DNA of 64,000 bases from Sedimenticola hydrogenitrophicus. Lineage in GTDB: Bacteria > Pseudomonadota > Gammaproteobacteria > Chromatiales > Chromatiaceae. The stretch is taken from NCBI RefSeq assembly GCF_029017505.1, contig NZ_JAQGEI010000016.1, positions 40,455-104,454 on the forward strand, in the 5' to 3' direction. A model generated the notes under the pieces. It was given only the letters and a program-made list of their open reading frames with translations, made no database searches and was not told the origin of the DNA. Below are positions 1-8,962 of the stretch, one piece after another. The position numbers and the translations under genes are program-made. How positions within the stretch are numbered: the stretch's first letter is position 1; the number at the start of each line of letters is the position of its first letter.

Positions 1-23
1 AGACGGCAGACCAAGGTGTCCCA

Positions 24-1250
24 ATGATCAAGATTAATGAAAACTATCAGAAGCTGCAGGCTTCCTATCTTTTCTCGAATATCGCCAAGCGCGTTAACGC
101 CTTTCAGCAAGCCAATCCGGACAAACCGCTGATCAAGTTGGGTATCGGCGACGTCACCCGGGCGCTGCCGGATGCCTGTGTCAAGGCCTTCCATCTGGCG
201 GTGGACGAGATGGCCCAGGATGTGACCTTCCGTGGTTACGGTCCGGAGCAGGGGTACGATTTTCTGCGTGAGGCGATCGCCAGGCACGATTTTCAGGCAC
301 GCGGCGCGCGGGTCGAGGCCGATGAGGTGTTTGTCAGCGACGGCGCCAAGTGCGACAGCGGCAATTTCCAGGAGATCTTCTCCACCGATATCATCGTGGC
401 CATCCCGGATCCGGTCTACCCTGTCTATGTGGATACCAACGTGATGGCCGGACGCAGCGGTGCCTGGAACGCCGAACAGGGGCGCTATGAAGGGCTGGTC
501 TACCTGGACGGCAACCGCGACAACGGCTTTATCCCGGATCTGCCGGACCGGCCGGTTGACCTGATCTATCTCTGCTTTCCCAACAACCCGGCCGGCTCCA
601 CCGCGACCCGGGAACAGCTGAAGCTGTGGGTGGATTATGCCCGGGCGAACAAATCGCTGATCCTGTTTGATGCCGCCTACGAGGCGTTTGTACAGGACGA
701 GAATCTGCCCCGTTCCATTTACGAGGTGGAGGGTGCCCGCGAGGTGGCGATCGAGTTTCGCAGCTTCTCCAAGACCGCCGGTTTCACCGGTACCCGCTGC
801 GCCTTCACGGTGGTCCCGAAGGAGTGTATGGCCTACACCGAGGTGGGTGAGCCGGTCTCGGTGCATGCCCTGTGGAACCGCCGTCACACCACCAAGTTCA
901 ATAGTGTCTCCTATCCGGTGCAGCGCGCCGCCGAGGCGGTCTACAGTGCCGAGGGGCAGGCCCAGGTGAAGGAGCTGGTCGGCTACTATCTGAGCAACGC
1001 GAAGTATATCCGCGAAAAGATGGAGGCGCTCGGCTACGACTGTATTGGCGGGGTCAACTCCCCCTACATCTGGATCGACAGCAAATGCGACTCCTGGGAA
1101 TTTTTCGATCGCCTGCTGAACGAGGCGGCGGTAGTCTGTACCCCGGGTGCGGGATTCGGCAAGTGTGGCGAAGGCTATATCCGTATCAGCGCGTTCAACA
1201 GCTTTGACAAGGTGGTCGAGGCGATGGAACGTATCGGCCGAATACTCTGA
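24..1250 (+). CDS. dapL: LL-diaminopimelate aminotransferase
   Basis: PLP-dependent class I/II aminotransferase of 408 residues, the usual DapL length. It converts tetrahydrodipicolinate to LL-2,6-diaminopimelate in one step, bypassing the succinylase route (DapD, DapC, DapE). The DapL-like N-terminus [20 protein letters not shown], the substrate loop FPNNPAG (185-191) and the Schiff-base lysine K250 in [12 protein letters not shown] are visible. The ATG is preceded by AAGGTG at 13-18. Diaminopimelate decarboxylase follows about 200 bp downstream on the same strand, so the last steps towards lysine and meso-DAP lie together, although no epimerase is seen here. Only 23 bp upstream are in the window, so promoter and operon context are unknown. 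Confidence 0.95.
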   Translation: MIKINENYQKLQASYLFSNIAKRVNAFQQANPDKPLIKLGIGDVTRALPDACVKAFHLAVDEMAQDVTFRGYGPEQGYDFLREAIARHDFQARGARVEADEVFVSDGAKCDSGNFQEIFSTDIIVAIPDPVYPVYVDTNVMAGRSGAWNAEQGRYEGLVYLDGNRDNGFIPDLPDRPVDLIYLCFPNNPAGSTATREQLKLWVDYARANKSLILFDAAYEAFVQDENLPRSIYEVEGAREVAIEFRSFSKTAGFTGTRCAFTVVPKECMAYTEVGEPVSVHALWNRRHTTKFNSVSYPVQRAAEAVYSAEGQAQVKELVGYYLSNAKYIREKMEALGYDCIGGVNSPYIWIDSKCDSWEFFDRLLNEAAVVCTPGAGFGKCGEGYIRISAFNSFDKVVEAMERIGRIL

Positions 1251-1271
1251 TCCGGCATTCAATGTTTATTA

Positions 1272-1379
1272 GTAACTACTCACCCGGTTTGGAGTTGATT
1301 GGCCTGCCTTGTTGGCCTCACACGATGGCTGGACCAAGATCGGCCAACAAGGCAGACCAATCACCCCGTGAGTAGTTAC
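1272..1379. repeat. Long palindromic element, GTAACTACTCAC family, copy 1
   Basis: A 108-nt near-perfect hairpin between dapL and lysA. The outer arms GTAACTACTCAC (1272-1283) and GTGAGTAGTTAC (1368-1379) are exact reverse complements. An inner arm pair at 1297-1317 and 1342-1362 (GATTGGCCTGCCTTGTTGGC and its complement with one mismatch) continues the stem. A related but interrupted copy lies at 29361-29620 and a half copy at 30838-30880. No coding potential. It may also act on transcription between dapL and lysA, but there is no T-run. Confidence 0.85.
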
Positions 1380-1452
1380 GTTTATTATTCAATCCTGGCC
1401 CCGTCCGGCCTGACCGGCGGGGCCGACAGCAGCGAGTCTTCGGAAACCGACC

Positions 1453-2715
1453 ATGCCCATTTCCAGCGATTTTGAACAACGTCTCTATCCGCACCTCAAC
1501 GACATTGCGGAACACTTCGGCACCCCGTTCCATCTCTATGACGAACAGGGAATCCGCGACACCGGCGAGACGCTGAACCGGCTTTTTTCCGGGATCGAGG
1601 GATTCAAGGAGTATTACGCCGTCAAGGCACTACCCAATCCGCGCATCCTCGAAATCATGCGCTCCCTCGGCTTCGGTTTTGACTGCAGCTCGACCGCCGA
1701 GCTGCAGCTCAGCCGGGCCACCGGGGCGCGCGGAGAGGAGATCATGTTCACCTCCAACAATACCAGTCAGACCGATTTCCAGGCCGCGGCGGCGGACGGC
1801 GGCTGCGTGTTGAACCTGGATGACATCAGCCTGGTGGACAAGGTGCCGGAGATGCCGGAACTGATCTGTTTCCGCTACAACCCGGGTGCGCGGCGTACCG
1901 GCAACAGCATTATCGGCACCCCGGTGGAGGCCAAGTACGGGGTCTCCCATGAACAGTTGCTGGACGCCTACCGCAAGGCGCAGGCCCGTGGGGCGAAGCG
2001 CTTCGGACTGCACACCATGCTGGCCTCCAACGAGTTGAATTACAGCTATATGGTGGAGACCGCGCGGATGCTGCTGGAGACCGTGGAGTGGCTCTCCGCG
2101 GAGCTGGGGATTCAGTTTGAATTCGTCAATATCGGCGGCGGACTGGGCATTCCCTATCGCCCCGAGGACCGGCCGCTGGACATCGAGTCCATGGCGAAAG
2201 AGATCACCGCGCTGTTTGAAGCATTCAAACAGCGCCACGGCTACGCCCTGCGCATGTATGTGGAGAGCGGTCGTTATATCACCGGTCCCCACGGCGTGCT
2301 GGTGACGCGGGCGATCAACCGCAAGGAGATCTACCGCACCTATGTCGGTGTCGATGCCTGCATGTCGGCACTGATGCGCCCCGGCATGTACGGCGCCTAT
2401 CACCATATCACCGTTCCCGGCCGTTGCGGCGGGGATGAGGTGGTGGATGTGGCCGGCTCCCTGTGCGAGAACAACGACAAGTTCGCCATTCAGCGCACTC
2501 TGCCGCGGATCAGCGACGGGGATCTCCTCTGCATCCATGATACCGGCGCCCACGGCCACGCCATGGGATTCAACTACAACGGCAAGCCGCGACCCAAGGA
2601 GCTGCTGCTGCGTAGCGACGGGACGGTCGAACTGATCCGCCGGGAGGAGACCCTGGAGGACCTGTTCGCCACGCTTCAATTTGAACCGGACAATTTTGCA
2701 CCGGCTTCCTCATAA
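1453..2715 (+). CDS. lysA: Diaminopimelate decarboxylase
   Basis: Fold-type III PLP decarboxylase (420 aa) that converts meso-diaminopimelate to L-lysine. Visible are the PLP lysine in YYAVKA (K58), the phosphate-binding glycine loop IGGGLG (227-232), the active-site CE pair in CENNDKF (C338/E339) and the C-terminal HDTGAHG motif (362-368). The related carboxynorspermidine decarboxylase was considered, but the CENND and GAHGHAMGFNYN motifs and the dapL neighbour favour LysA. The ATG at 1453 has GGAAA shortly upstream. It is separated from dapL by the palindrome at 1272-1379, so the two may be one transcript with an internal hairpin. Confidence 0.88.
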   Translation: MPISSDFEQRLYPHLNDIAEHFGTPFHLYDEQGIRDTGETLNRLFSGIEGFKEYYAVKALPNPRILEIMRSLGFGFDCSSTAELQLSRATGARGEEIMFTSNNTSQTDFQAAAADGGCVLNLDDISLVDKVPEMPELICFRYNPGARRTGNSIIGTPVEAKYGVSHEQLLDAYRKAQARGAKRFGLHTMLASNELNYSYMVETARMLLETVEWLSAELGIQFEFVNIGGGLGIPYRPEDRPLDIESMAKEITALFEAFKQRHGYALRMYVESGRYITGPHGVLVTRAINRKEIYRTYVGVDACMSALMRPGMYGAYHHITVPGRCGGDEVVDVAGSLCENNDKFAIQRTLPRISDGDLLCIHDTGAHGHAMGFNYNGKPRPKELLLRSDGTVELIRREETLEDLFATLQFEPDNFAPASS

Positions 2716-3066
2716 CTGTCCCGGTGTTTGAGGATTTTTGCCGCGAATGAACGCGAATCATATTTGAATTGATCGAGAGGGGTTGTAGGGTGGATAAGCC
2801 CGAAGGGCGCATCCACCAGCAGCTGTTGCCCGGTGGATATGCTTCGCATATCCACCCTACGGCTTCATCCAGGGTAATTCACTGTCTCGAAGCCATCGTA
2901 GGGTGGGTTAGCGGCGCAAAAGCTCGATACTTCCAGGCCATGACAACATCCGAGCGCCGCGTAACCCACCGGGTTCCCGATCGGCAAACGGTGGGTTACG
3001 GCGCGCGCATGATGCAATGCAAACGGCGATCTCCCGCGCAAGGCGCGCCTAACCCACCCTACACTT
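2716..3066. repeat. Intergenic repeat tract with two GTAGGGTGG-type palindromes
   Basis: 351 bp between the convergent lysA and uppP genes. It starts with the GCGAATGAACGCGAAT motif also seen near 25410 and (inverted) 29730. Two inverted-repeat elements follow: 2785-2860 (GTAGGGTGGATAAGC / TATCCACCCTAC) and 2898-3063 (GTAGGGTGGGTTA / TAACCCACCCTAC, with an internal second pair of GTAACCCACC / GGTGGGTTAC arms). Open frames here consist of repeat only. No terminator with a T-run is seen. Confidence 0.8.
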
Positions 3067-3867
3067 TCAGAGCGCAATCCAGATCAGCACACCGCCCAGC
3101 AGCAGCCGGTAGATGACGAACGGCAGCATGCCGATGCGGCCGATCAGGCGCAGGAAAAGTTGGATACAGAGGTAGGCGGAGACAAAGGAGAGCAGGGCGC
3201 CGGATAGCATCGCCTGCCAGTCGACCGGAGCCGGGTGGGTCGCCAGCTCGAGTGTCACCAGACTACCGGACATCAGGATGGTCGGGATCGACAGCAGAAA
3301 GGAGAAGCGCGCCGCCGCCTCCCGGGTCAGTCCCAGCATCATGCCGGCGGTCATGGTGATGCCCGATCGGGAGGTGCCGGGTATCAACGCCAGCACCTGA
3401 AACAGGCCGATGGTCAGGGCGTCACGCCAGCCGGCCGAGTATTCATCCCGCGACTGGACGCCTTTATGGTCATACCAGAGCAGCAGCAGGGCAAACAGGA
3501 TGGTGGTGGCCGCGATCACCCAGATCGAGCGCAGATCGTGTTCCACCAATGAGATAAACAGCTCCCCGGCAATCATGATCGGCAGGGTCGCCAGGATCAG
3601 CAGCCAGACCATGCGCGAGTTCGCCGTCCGGGGTCCGCCGCGGCGCAGGGAACGGAAAAAATCACCCGCCATATTCAGCAGTTCCCGGCGGAAGAAGGTG
3701 GTTACCGCCAGCAGCGATCCCAGATGCACCGCCACGTCGAAGGCCAGTCCCTGATCCTGATAACCGAGCAGCATCGGTGTGAGGATAAGATGGGCCGAAC
3801 TGGAGATGGGCAGGAACTCGGTCAGTCCCTGGACGATGGCGAGTATGAAGATCTGCAGGCTATCCAT
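3067..3867 (-). CDS. uppP: Undecaprenyl-diphosphate phosphatase
   Basis: UppP/BacA-family integral membrane phosphatase (266 aa) that recycles undecaprenyl pyrophosphate to the monophosphate carrier for peptidoglycan and surface polysaccharide synthesis. The family signatures are present: GLTEFLPISSSAHL (14-27, with E17 and H26) and PGTSRSG (163-169). About eight hydrophobic segments span the protein. The start lies immediately before this signature, as in the family. It stands alone on the minus strand between two plus-strand genes. The polymerising enzyme UppS is encoded at about 13.8 kb. Confidence 0.96.
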   Translation of the reverse strand: MDSLQIFILAIVQGLTEFLPISSSAHLILTPMLLGYQDQGLAFDVAVHLGSLLAVTTFFRRELLNMAGDFFRSLRRGGPRTANSRMVWLLILATLPIMIAGELFISLVEHDLRSIWVIAATTILFALLLLWYDHKGVQSRDEYSAGWRDALTIGLFQVLALIPGTSRSGITMTAGMMLGLTREAAARFSFLLSIPTILMSGSLVTLELATHPAPVDWQAMLSGALLSFVSAYLCIQLFLRLIGRIGMLPFVIYRLLLGGVLIWIAL

Positions 3868-4341
3868 GGCAGTCGGTGATTATTGGCGGATGGATCGGAA
3901 TGGGTTTGCTCTCCAGCGGTATCTCGGCCCGACCGCTGCATGGCGCGCTCGTTGATATAGCGAAGCCCGACATACTCCTGGGTTGGCGGGTCATCATACC
4001 GTTTTGCCGGGATGAATTCATGTGACAATTCAATCATTGCGGCATTGCCCGGATCCGGGTAAGGACCTGTCCATAAATAACTACTACATCTAGCTGGTCT
4101 TTTCGTCCGCCTTTGGCGTTACGGCAAGAGTTACATAGAACGACTATGCGCGCCTTGCCGTGCGACGTGAACGGATTAACTAATGCCGCGGGGGCAGGGA
4201 TGCCCGGGAGCGGCCTTGAAGGCAAACGCTCTTGAAGTTAAAAGAAAGCCCGGCGCAATATGCAGCAGTTATTTCCATCCAGGCCCTGAAGCGGGGCAAA
4301 ATGCTATAGACTTAGGGAAACATCGATCCAGGGGAGTTTAA
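3868..4341. repeat. Intergenic region with TTACATAG/CTATGC repeat
   Basis: 474 bp upstream of the divergent uppP and manC genes. The half near uppP holds no recognisable gene. From about 4060 it carries a repeat-like stretch with the core TTACATAG-5 nt-CTATGC (4131-4149) inside GGCAAG/CTTGCC arms. The same core with identical spacing is at 44948-44966. A GGGGAG ribosome-binding site at 4332-4337 serves manC. I see no convincing -35/-10 pair. Confidence 0.5.
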
Positions 4342-5760
4342 ATGATACCGGTGATTCTTTCAGGTGGTTCGGGTACGCGACTGTGGCCGCTGTCACGCAG
4401 TCAGTATCCCAAGCAGTTCCTGCCGTTGGTGACGGACAACACCATGCTGCAGGAGACCCTTATCCGGCTGGAGGGTCTGGAGGGGGTCTCCGCCCCCATC
4501 GTGGTGTGTAACGAGGATCACCGTTTCATGGTGGCGGAGCAGTTGCGTGAGATGGGCGTAGAGGCGCAGGCCATCCTGCTGGAGCCGGTGGGGCGCAATA
4601 CCGCGCCGGCGGTCGCCCTGGCGGCGCTGGAGGCCGTGGCCTCCGGGACGCCGGATGAGTTGTTGCTGGTGCTGGCCGCCGATCACGTCATTGTGGATAT
4701 CCCCGCCTTTCATGACACCGTGACCACGGCCGCTCGGGCGGCCGCGGCCGACCGGCTGGTGACCTTCGGCGTGGTCCCCACCGGACCGGAGACCGGTTAC
4801 GGCTATATCCGGCGGGGAGCGGCAGGCGACTGGGACGGCAGTTTCGCCGTCGAGCGCTTTGTCGAGAAACCCGACCTGGCAACCGCCAGCGCCTATCTCG
4901 ATGCCGGTGACTACTACTGGAACAGCGGCATGTTCGTGTTCAAGGCGTCGCAATATCTGCAGGCGCTGAAACGGCATCATCCGCAGATGCTTGCCGCCTG
5001 TAACAAGGCCTATGAAGGCAGCAGACGGTCACCCGATTTTGTGCGCCTGGACAGGGAGGCGTTTGCCGCCTGCCCGGCCGATTCCATTGATTATGCAGTC
5101 ATGGAGAAGACCGATCGCGCGGTGATGGTGCCCCTGGATGCCGGCTGGAATGACGTGGGCTCCTGGTCAGCGTTGTGGGAGGTGGCGAGCAAGGATGGTG
5201 AGGGCAATTCACTGAAAGGGGATGTGCTGAGTGTCGATACCCACAACTCCTTTATCCAGTCCGAGAATAAACTGGTAGCCGTGGTCGGGCTGGACGACAT
5301 GGTGGTGGTGGAGACGGATGATGCGGTGATGGTGTCACCCAAGGCGCGGGTGCAGGAGGTGAAACAGATTGTCGATCTGCTGCGGGTCGCCGGACGCAGT
5401 GAGAGCGAGCTGCATCGCAAGGTGTATCGTCCCTGGGGCTATTACGATTCCATCGATATGGGGGAGCGGCACCAGGCGAAACGGATCGTGGTCAATCCGG
5501 GTGCCAAACTGTCGCTGCAGATGCATCATCATCGCGCCGAGCACTGGATCGTGGTCAAGGGCACCGCCAGCGTCACCCGGGGAGACGAGGTGATGCTGCT
5601 GACCGAGAACCAGTCCACCTACATTCCCATCGGCACCACCCACAGCCTGGAGAACCGGGGGGTCATACCGCTGGAGATGGTGGAGGTGCAGACCGGCAGC
5701 TATCTGGGCGAGGATGACATCGTCCGCTTCGAGGACCTGTACGGGCGGATGGAATCCTGA
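4342..5760 (+). CDS. manC: Mannose-1-phosphate guanylyltransferase / mannose-6-phosphate isomerase
   Basis: Bifunctional type II enzyme (472 aa) that makes GDP-mannose for exopolysaccharide or O-antigen. The N-terminal nucleotidyltransferase carries the pyrophosphorylase signature GGSGTRLWPLSR (8-19), a FVEKP motif and the NSGMFVF segment. The C-terminal cupin (roughly 360-465) contains RPWGYYDSID and the metal-binding HHHRAEHW motif of the isomerase half. The start is fixed by GGGGAG nine bases upstream. No other GDP-mannose or polysaccharide gene is adjacent, so it is probably a standalone supplier gene. AlgA and XanB are orthologous names. Confidence 0.93.
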   Translation: MIPVILSGGSGTRLWPLSRSQYPKQFLPLVTDNTMLQETLIRLEGLEGVSAPIVVCNEDHRFMVAEQLREMGVEAQAILLEPVGRNTAPAVALAALEAVASGTPDELLLVLAADHVIVDIPAFHDTVTTAARAAAADRLVTFGVVPTGPETGYGYIRRGAAGDWDGSFAVERFVEKPDLATASAYLDAGDYYWNSGMFVFKASQYLQALKRHHPQMLAACNKAYEGSRRSPDFVRLDREAFAACPADSIDYAVMEKTDRAVMVPLDAGWNDVGSWSALWEVASKDGEGNSLKGDVLSVDTHNSFIQSENKLVAVVGLDDMVVVETDDAVMVSPKARVQEVKQIVDLLRVAGRSESELHRKVYRPWGYYDSIDMGERHQAKRIVVNPGAKLSLQMHHHRAEHWIVVKGTASVTRGDEVMLLTENQSTYIPIGTTHSLENRGVIPLEMVEVQTGSYLGEDDIVRFEDLYGRMES

Positions 5761-6308
5761 ATCGGCTCCCGGTGAATCCCGGCGATAATTCCCCGGCTAA
5801 GCCGGGGGGGACTCGTCTGGTTTGACCTTTCCGTGAATCGCACGTCTCTGGATGACGGATGGCAAATGAACCCAATAGTTGCATTAATCATGACCCAATG
5901 ATTTGTTTCACCCCGTTATCTGCCGGATGAAATAGATAGGTTGCATGATTTCCTGGAATGCACCGCTGGTGGAGTCCAGCATTGCACTCTGTAGGAGGCC
6001 CGCCCCCGGGCCGATTTCGCGGCGAGGCGCCGCTCCTACAGGTCGATTATTACAATGATCGGGTGAACTCTCGCCAAGACGCCAAGCACGCCAAGAAAAA
6101 CAAATTTCCGCCTTTAAACTTTGCGCTCTTGGCGTCTTGGCGAGAGTAATGAACTTTTACCTATTCGGAGCCGGGAAGGCGCCGTGGATATGAAAAGTTG
6201 TTCAGCCACCTTGGGCGGCTCAGGCTGTTGTGGCGCCTTTGAGTCGCCCGCCCAATAAGCCCCCGGCCTCACCGGCATCCTACACTCGGGGCGGTCTGCC
6301 GCGAGTCG
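5761..6308. repeat. Composite intergenic repeat module, copy 1
   Basis: 548 bp between the 3' ends of manC and glnD. Parts align with 50577-50845: a left part (GACTCG...GTCTCTGG...GGCAAATGAAC, about 5808-5872), a perfect 20-bp inverted repeat ACTCTCGCCAAGACGCCAAG at 6067-6086 with its complement at 6128-6147, and a right flank of roughly 80 nt after 6147 (GCCGGGAAGGC...TTGGGCGGC). Relative to copy 2 this copy has about 190 extra bases (5873-6066), including a small TGTAGGAG...CTCCTACA hairpin at 5990-6040. A CCCCGGC TAA GCCGGGG palindrome at 5791-5807 lacks a T-run. No gene seen. Confidence 0.75.
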
Positions 6309-8948
6309 TCAGCTCAGCCGCTCCTGTATCTCCTTCTCCAGCGCCTCGAACTGCTCCCGGCTGGCGAGCGGCTTGTTCTTTCTGTCGGTGATGAAGAAGG
6401 TGTCTTCCGCCTCGGCGCCGATGGTGGCGATCTTGGCATTGATCAGCTTCAGGTGGCATTTGGCAAAGGCGTAGCCAACCTGGGAGAGCAGACCGGGGCG
6501 ATCATCGGTCAACAGCTTCATGATGGTGCGCTGGTTGCCATAGTCCTGGACGAAGTCGATGCGCGTCGGCGTGGAGAAGTGCTTGAGCCGCCGGGGGATG
6601 CGCCGGGAGACCACCAGGTTGGCCGACTCCGGGGCGATGAGGGTCTCTCGCAGCAGGTCGCAGATCTCTTCCCGTCTAGCGATCTCCTCCACCGGGCTGC
6701 CGTCCTGTTCCAGTACCAGGAAACTGTTCAGCGTGAGGCCGGTATGGGCAGTCTCGATGCGCGCGCTGACGATGTTCAGGCCCAGCTGGTCCAGCAGGCT
6801 GGTGGTGATGGCGAACAGGTCGTCCCGATCCACGGCATAGAGGAAGATTTCGGTACCGCCACGGGTACTGGATTTGCGCAGCAGTACCAGGGGCAGTTGC
6901 GCGGGGGTGCTGGCGAGAATCATCCGGGTCTGCCAGGCGATCTCCTCCCAGGTGTGGTAGAGGAAGTAATCGATACTGAGGGTCGCCCAATGGGCGATCG
7001 CGGTGTCCGGGTCGATGCCTTCCGATTTCAGCAAATGCAGCGCCCCGGCCTGCTTGTTCTGCACGATCTCATCCCGCTCCTGGGGATTCTGCAGGCCGCG
7101 CAGCAGCGCCTGCTTGGTGGCGATGTAGAGCTCCCTGAGCAGGGAGTTTTTCCAGCTGTTCCACTTTTTCGGGTCGGTGGCCCGGATATCCGCCATGGTG
7201 AGCAGGTAGAGATAGTCCAGGTGCACCGGGTTTTTCACCATCTGGGCAAAGTCCCGGATCACGTCCGGATCGCTGGTGTCCTTGCGCTGGGCGGTGATGG
7301 ACATCAGCAGGTGCTTCTCCACCAGCCAGGAGACCAGGCGGCTGTCATAGTCGCTCAGGCCGTGCAGCTTGCAGAAGTCCCAGGCATCCCGGGCGCCCAG
7401 TTCCGAGTGGTCGCCGCCGCGGCCCTTGGCGATGTCGTGGAAGATGGCGGCGATGTAGACCAGCTCCGGTTTCGGCAGTTTCTGCATGATATCGCTGCAG
7501 AGCGGGAATTCGCCCCGGTACTGGGGAACCGTCAGGCGCCGCAGGTTACGCACCACGAACAGGATGTGCTTGTCCACGGTGAACACATGGAACAGGTCGT
7601 ACTGCATGCGCCCGACGATATTGGCAAAGGCGGGAATATAGCGTGCCAGGATGCCATAGCGGTTCATGCGCCGCAGTTCATGGGTGATGCCGACGGGCTG
7701 GCGAAGGATCTCCATGAACAGGCTGCGCGCGCGGATGTCGGCGCGGAAGTCGTCATTGATCAGGTGCCGGTGGCTGCGGATCAGCCGGATGGTGCTCGCC
7801 CGGACGCCGTTCAGTTCCGGGTGCTGCTCCATGACCAGAAACAGCTCCAGCAGCGCCAGCGGATACTGGGTGAAAATGTCCTTATGCACCACCTCCAGAA
7901 AGCCGCTGCGGGACTGGAAGCGGCGATTGATCGGCTTGGGTTCATCCAGGTGGCATTTCAGCAGGATCACCTCCTGGAACAGCTGCAGCAGCATCTCGTT
8001 CATCCGCCGCAGGCGCAGCGCGGTACGATAATACTGCTGCATGAATTTCTCGACTCCCAGCTCCTGCTTGTCATCCGTGTAGCCGAACTGGCTGGCCAGG
8101 GTGCGCTGGTAGTCGAACAGGATGCGGTCCTCGCGGCGGCCGGTCAGCAGATGGAGGGCGAAGCGGATGCGCCAGAGATAGTCCTGGCAATCCATCAGGT
8201 CCAGGTACTCCTCCTCCGTCAGGAAGCCATGCACCACCAGGTCGTGAATGGTCTTGGCGCCATAGTGGCGCTTGACCACCCAGCCCACCATCTGGATATC
8301 GCGCAGGCCACCGGGGCTCTCCTTGATATTGGGCTCCAGGTTGCTGATGGTCTCCTCGTAGCGCAGGTAGCGCTGTTTCTGCTCCTCCCATTTGGCGGTG
8401 AAAAACCGCTCACTTGGCCAGATGCGGTCCGGGCCGGTGGAGGCCTGCATCTGCTGGAACAGCGACTCCTGACCGACCAGCAACCGTGCCTCCATGATAT
8501 TGGTGGCAACGGTGATATCCTGTTTGGCCTCGCTGATGCACTCGGCAACGGTGCGCACGCTGTGACCCACCTCGAGCCCGATATCCCAGAAGAAGGTGAG
8601 CAACTCGGCGAGCTTCTCGCCATGGCGGTCGGGATCCTGCTCATCCACCAGGATCATCAGGTCGATATCCGAGCCGGGGTGCAGCTCCATCCGCCCGTAG
8701 CCGCCCACCGCGATCATGGCCGCGTCCGCGTCGGCGGGCACTTTCAGTTTCCAGGCCTGGATCAGCAGGTTGTCGATCATCTGGGCGCGCAGCGGCACCA
8801 GGGCGGTGATCGGGTCCCCCTGTTCAAAGCGGGCCTTGAGTACCTGGTAGATCTGCTTGATGGCGTCGCGAAAGATGGGCAACGGGTTGGCGGCACCGTC
8901 CAGCCGCCCGGCAAACTGCTCTGGGTCGAATCGGGTCTCTGGGGTCAT
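6309..8948 (-). CDS. glnD: [Protein-PII] uridylyltransferase / uridylyl-removing enzyme
   Basis: GlnD senses glutamine and reversibly uridylylates PII proteins (GlnB/GlnK), setting nitrogen-assimilation state. At 879 aa it matches the family length. Domains in order: nucleotidyltransferase with VGGYGRMELH and GSDIDLM (81-98), a PII-uridylyltransferase helical region, an HD hydrolase with FHDIAKGRGGDHS near residue 500, and two C-terminal ACT domains (from about 690 and 800; the second contains DRPGLLSQVGYAFA). It follows map by 14 bp on the same strand, the map-glnD order known from E. coli. The dapD gene that follows glnD there is absent here. Confidence 0.97.
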   Translation of the reverse strand: MTPETRFDPEQFAGRLDGAANPLPIFRDAIKQIYQVLKARFEQGDPITALVPLRAQMIDNLLIQAWKLKVPADADAAMIAVGGYGRMELHPGSDIDLMILVDEQDPDRHGEKLAELLTFFWDIGLEVGHSVRTVAECISEAKQDITVATNIMEARLLVGQESLFQQMQASTGPDRIWPSERFFTAKWEEQKQRYLRYEETISNLEPNIKESPGGLRDIQMVGWVVKRHYGAKTIHDLVVHGFLTEEEYLDLMDCQDYLWRIRFALHLLTGRREDRILFDYQRTLASQFGYTDDKQELGVEKFMQQYYRTALRLRRMNEMLLQLFQEVILLKCHLDEPKPINRRFQSRSGFLEVVHKDIFTQYPLALLELFLVMEQHPELNGVRASTIRLIRSHRHLINDDFRADIRARSLFMEILRQPVGITHELRRMNRYGILARYIPAFANIVGRMQYDLFHVFTVDKHILFVVRNLRRLTVPQYRGEFPLCSDIMQKLPKPELVYIAAIFHDIAKGRGGDHSELGARDAWDFCKLHGLSDYDSRLVSWLVEKHLLMSITAQRKDTSDPDVIRDFAQMVKNPVHLDYLYLLTMADIRATDPKKWNSWKNSLLRELYIATKQALLRGLQNPQERDEIVQNKQAGALHLLKSEGIDPDTAIAHWATLSIDYFLYHTWEEIAWQTRMILASTPAQLPLVLLRKSSTRGGTEIFLYAVDRDDLFAITTSLLDQLGLNIVSARIETAHTGLTLNSFLVLEQDGSPVEEIARREEICDLLRETLIAPESANLVVSRRIPRRLKHFSTPTRIDFVQDYGNQRTIMKLLTDDRPGLLSQVGYAFAKCHLKLINAKIATIGAEAEDTFFITDRKNKPLASREQFEALEKEIQERLS

Positions 8949-8962
8949 GGGCGGGTACCGGG

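Noticed and set aside
3822..4037. 71-aa minus-strand frame upstream of uppP (MIELSHEFIPAKRYDD)
   Set aside because: Ends inside uppP in another frame, has no ribosome-binding site or family match. Possibly a relic, but not supportable as a gene.
5791..5807. CCCCGGC TAA GCCGGGG palindrome as terminator of manC
   Set aside because: No T-run follows, and it lies at the edge of a repeat module; better seen as part of the repeat.
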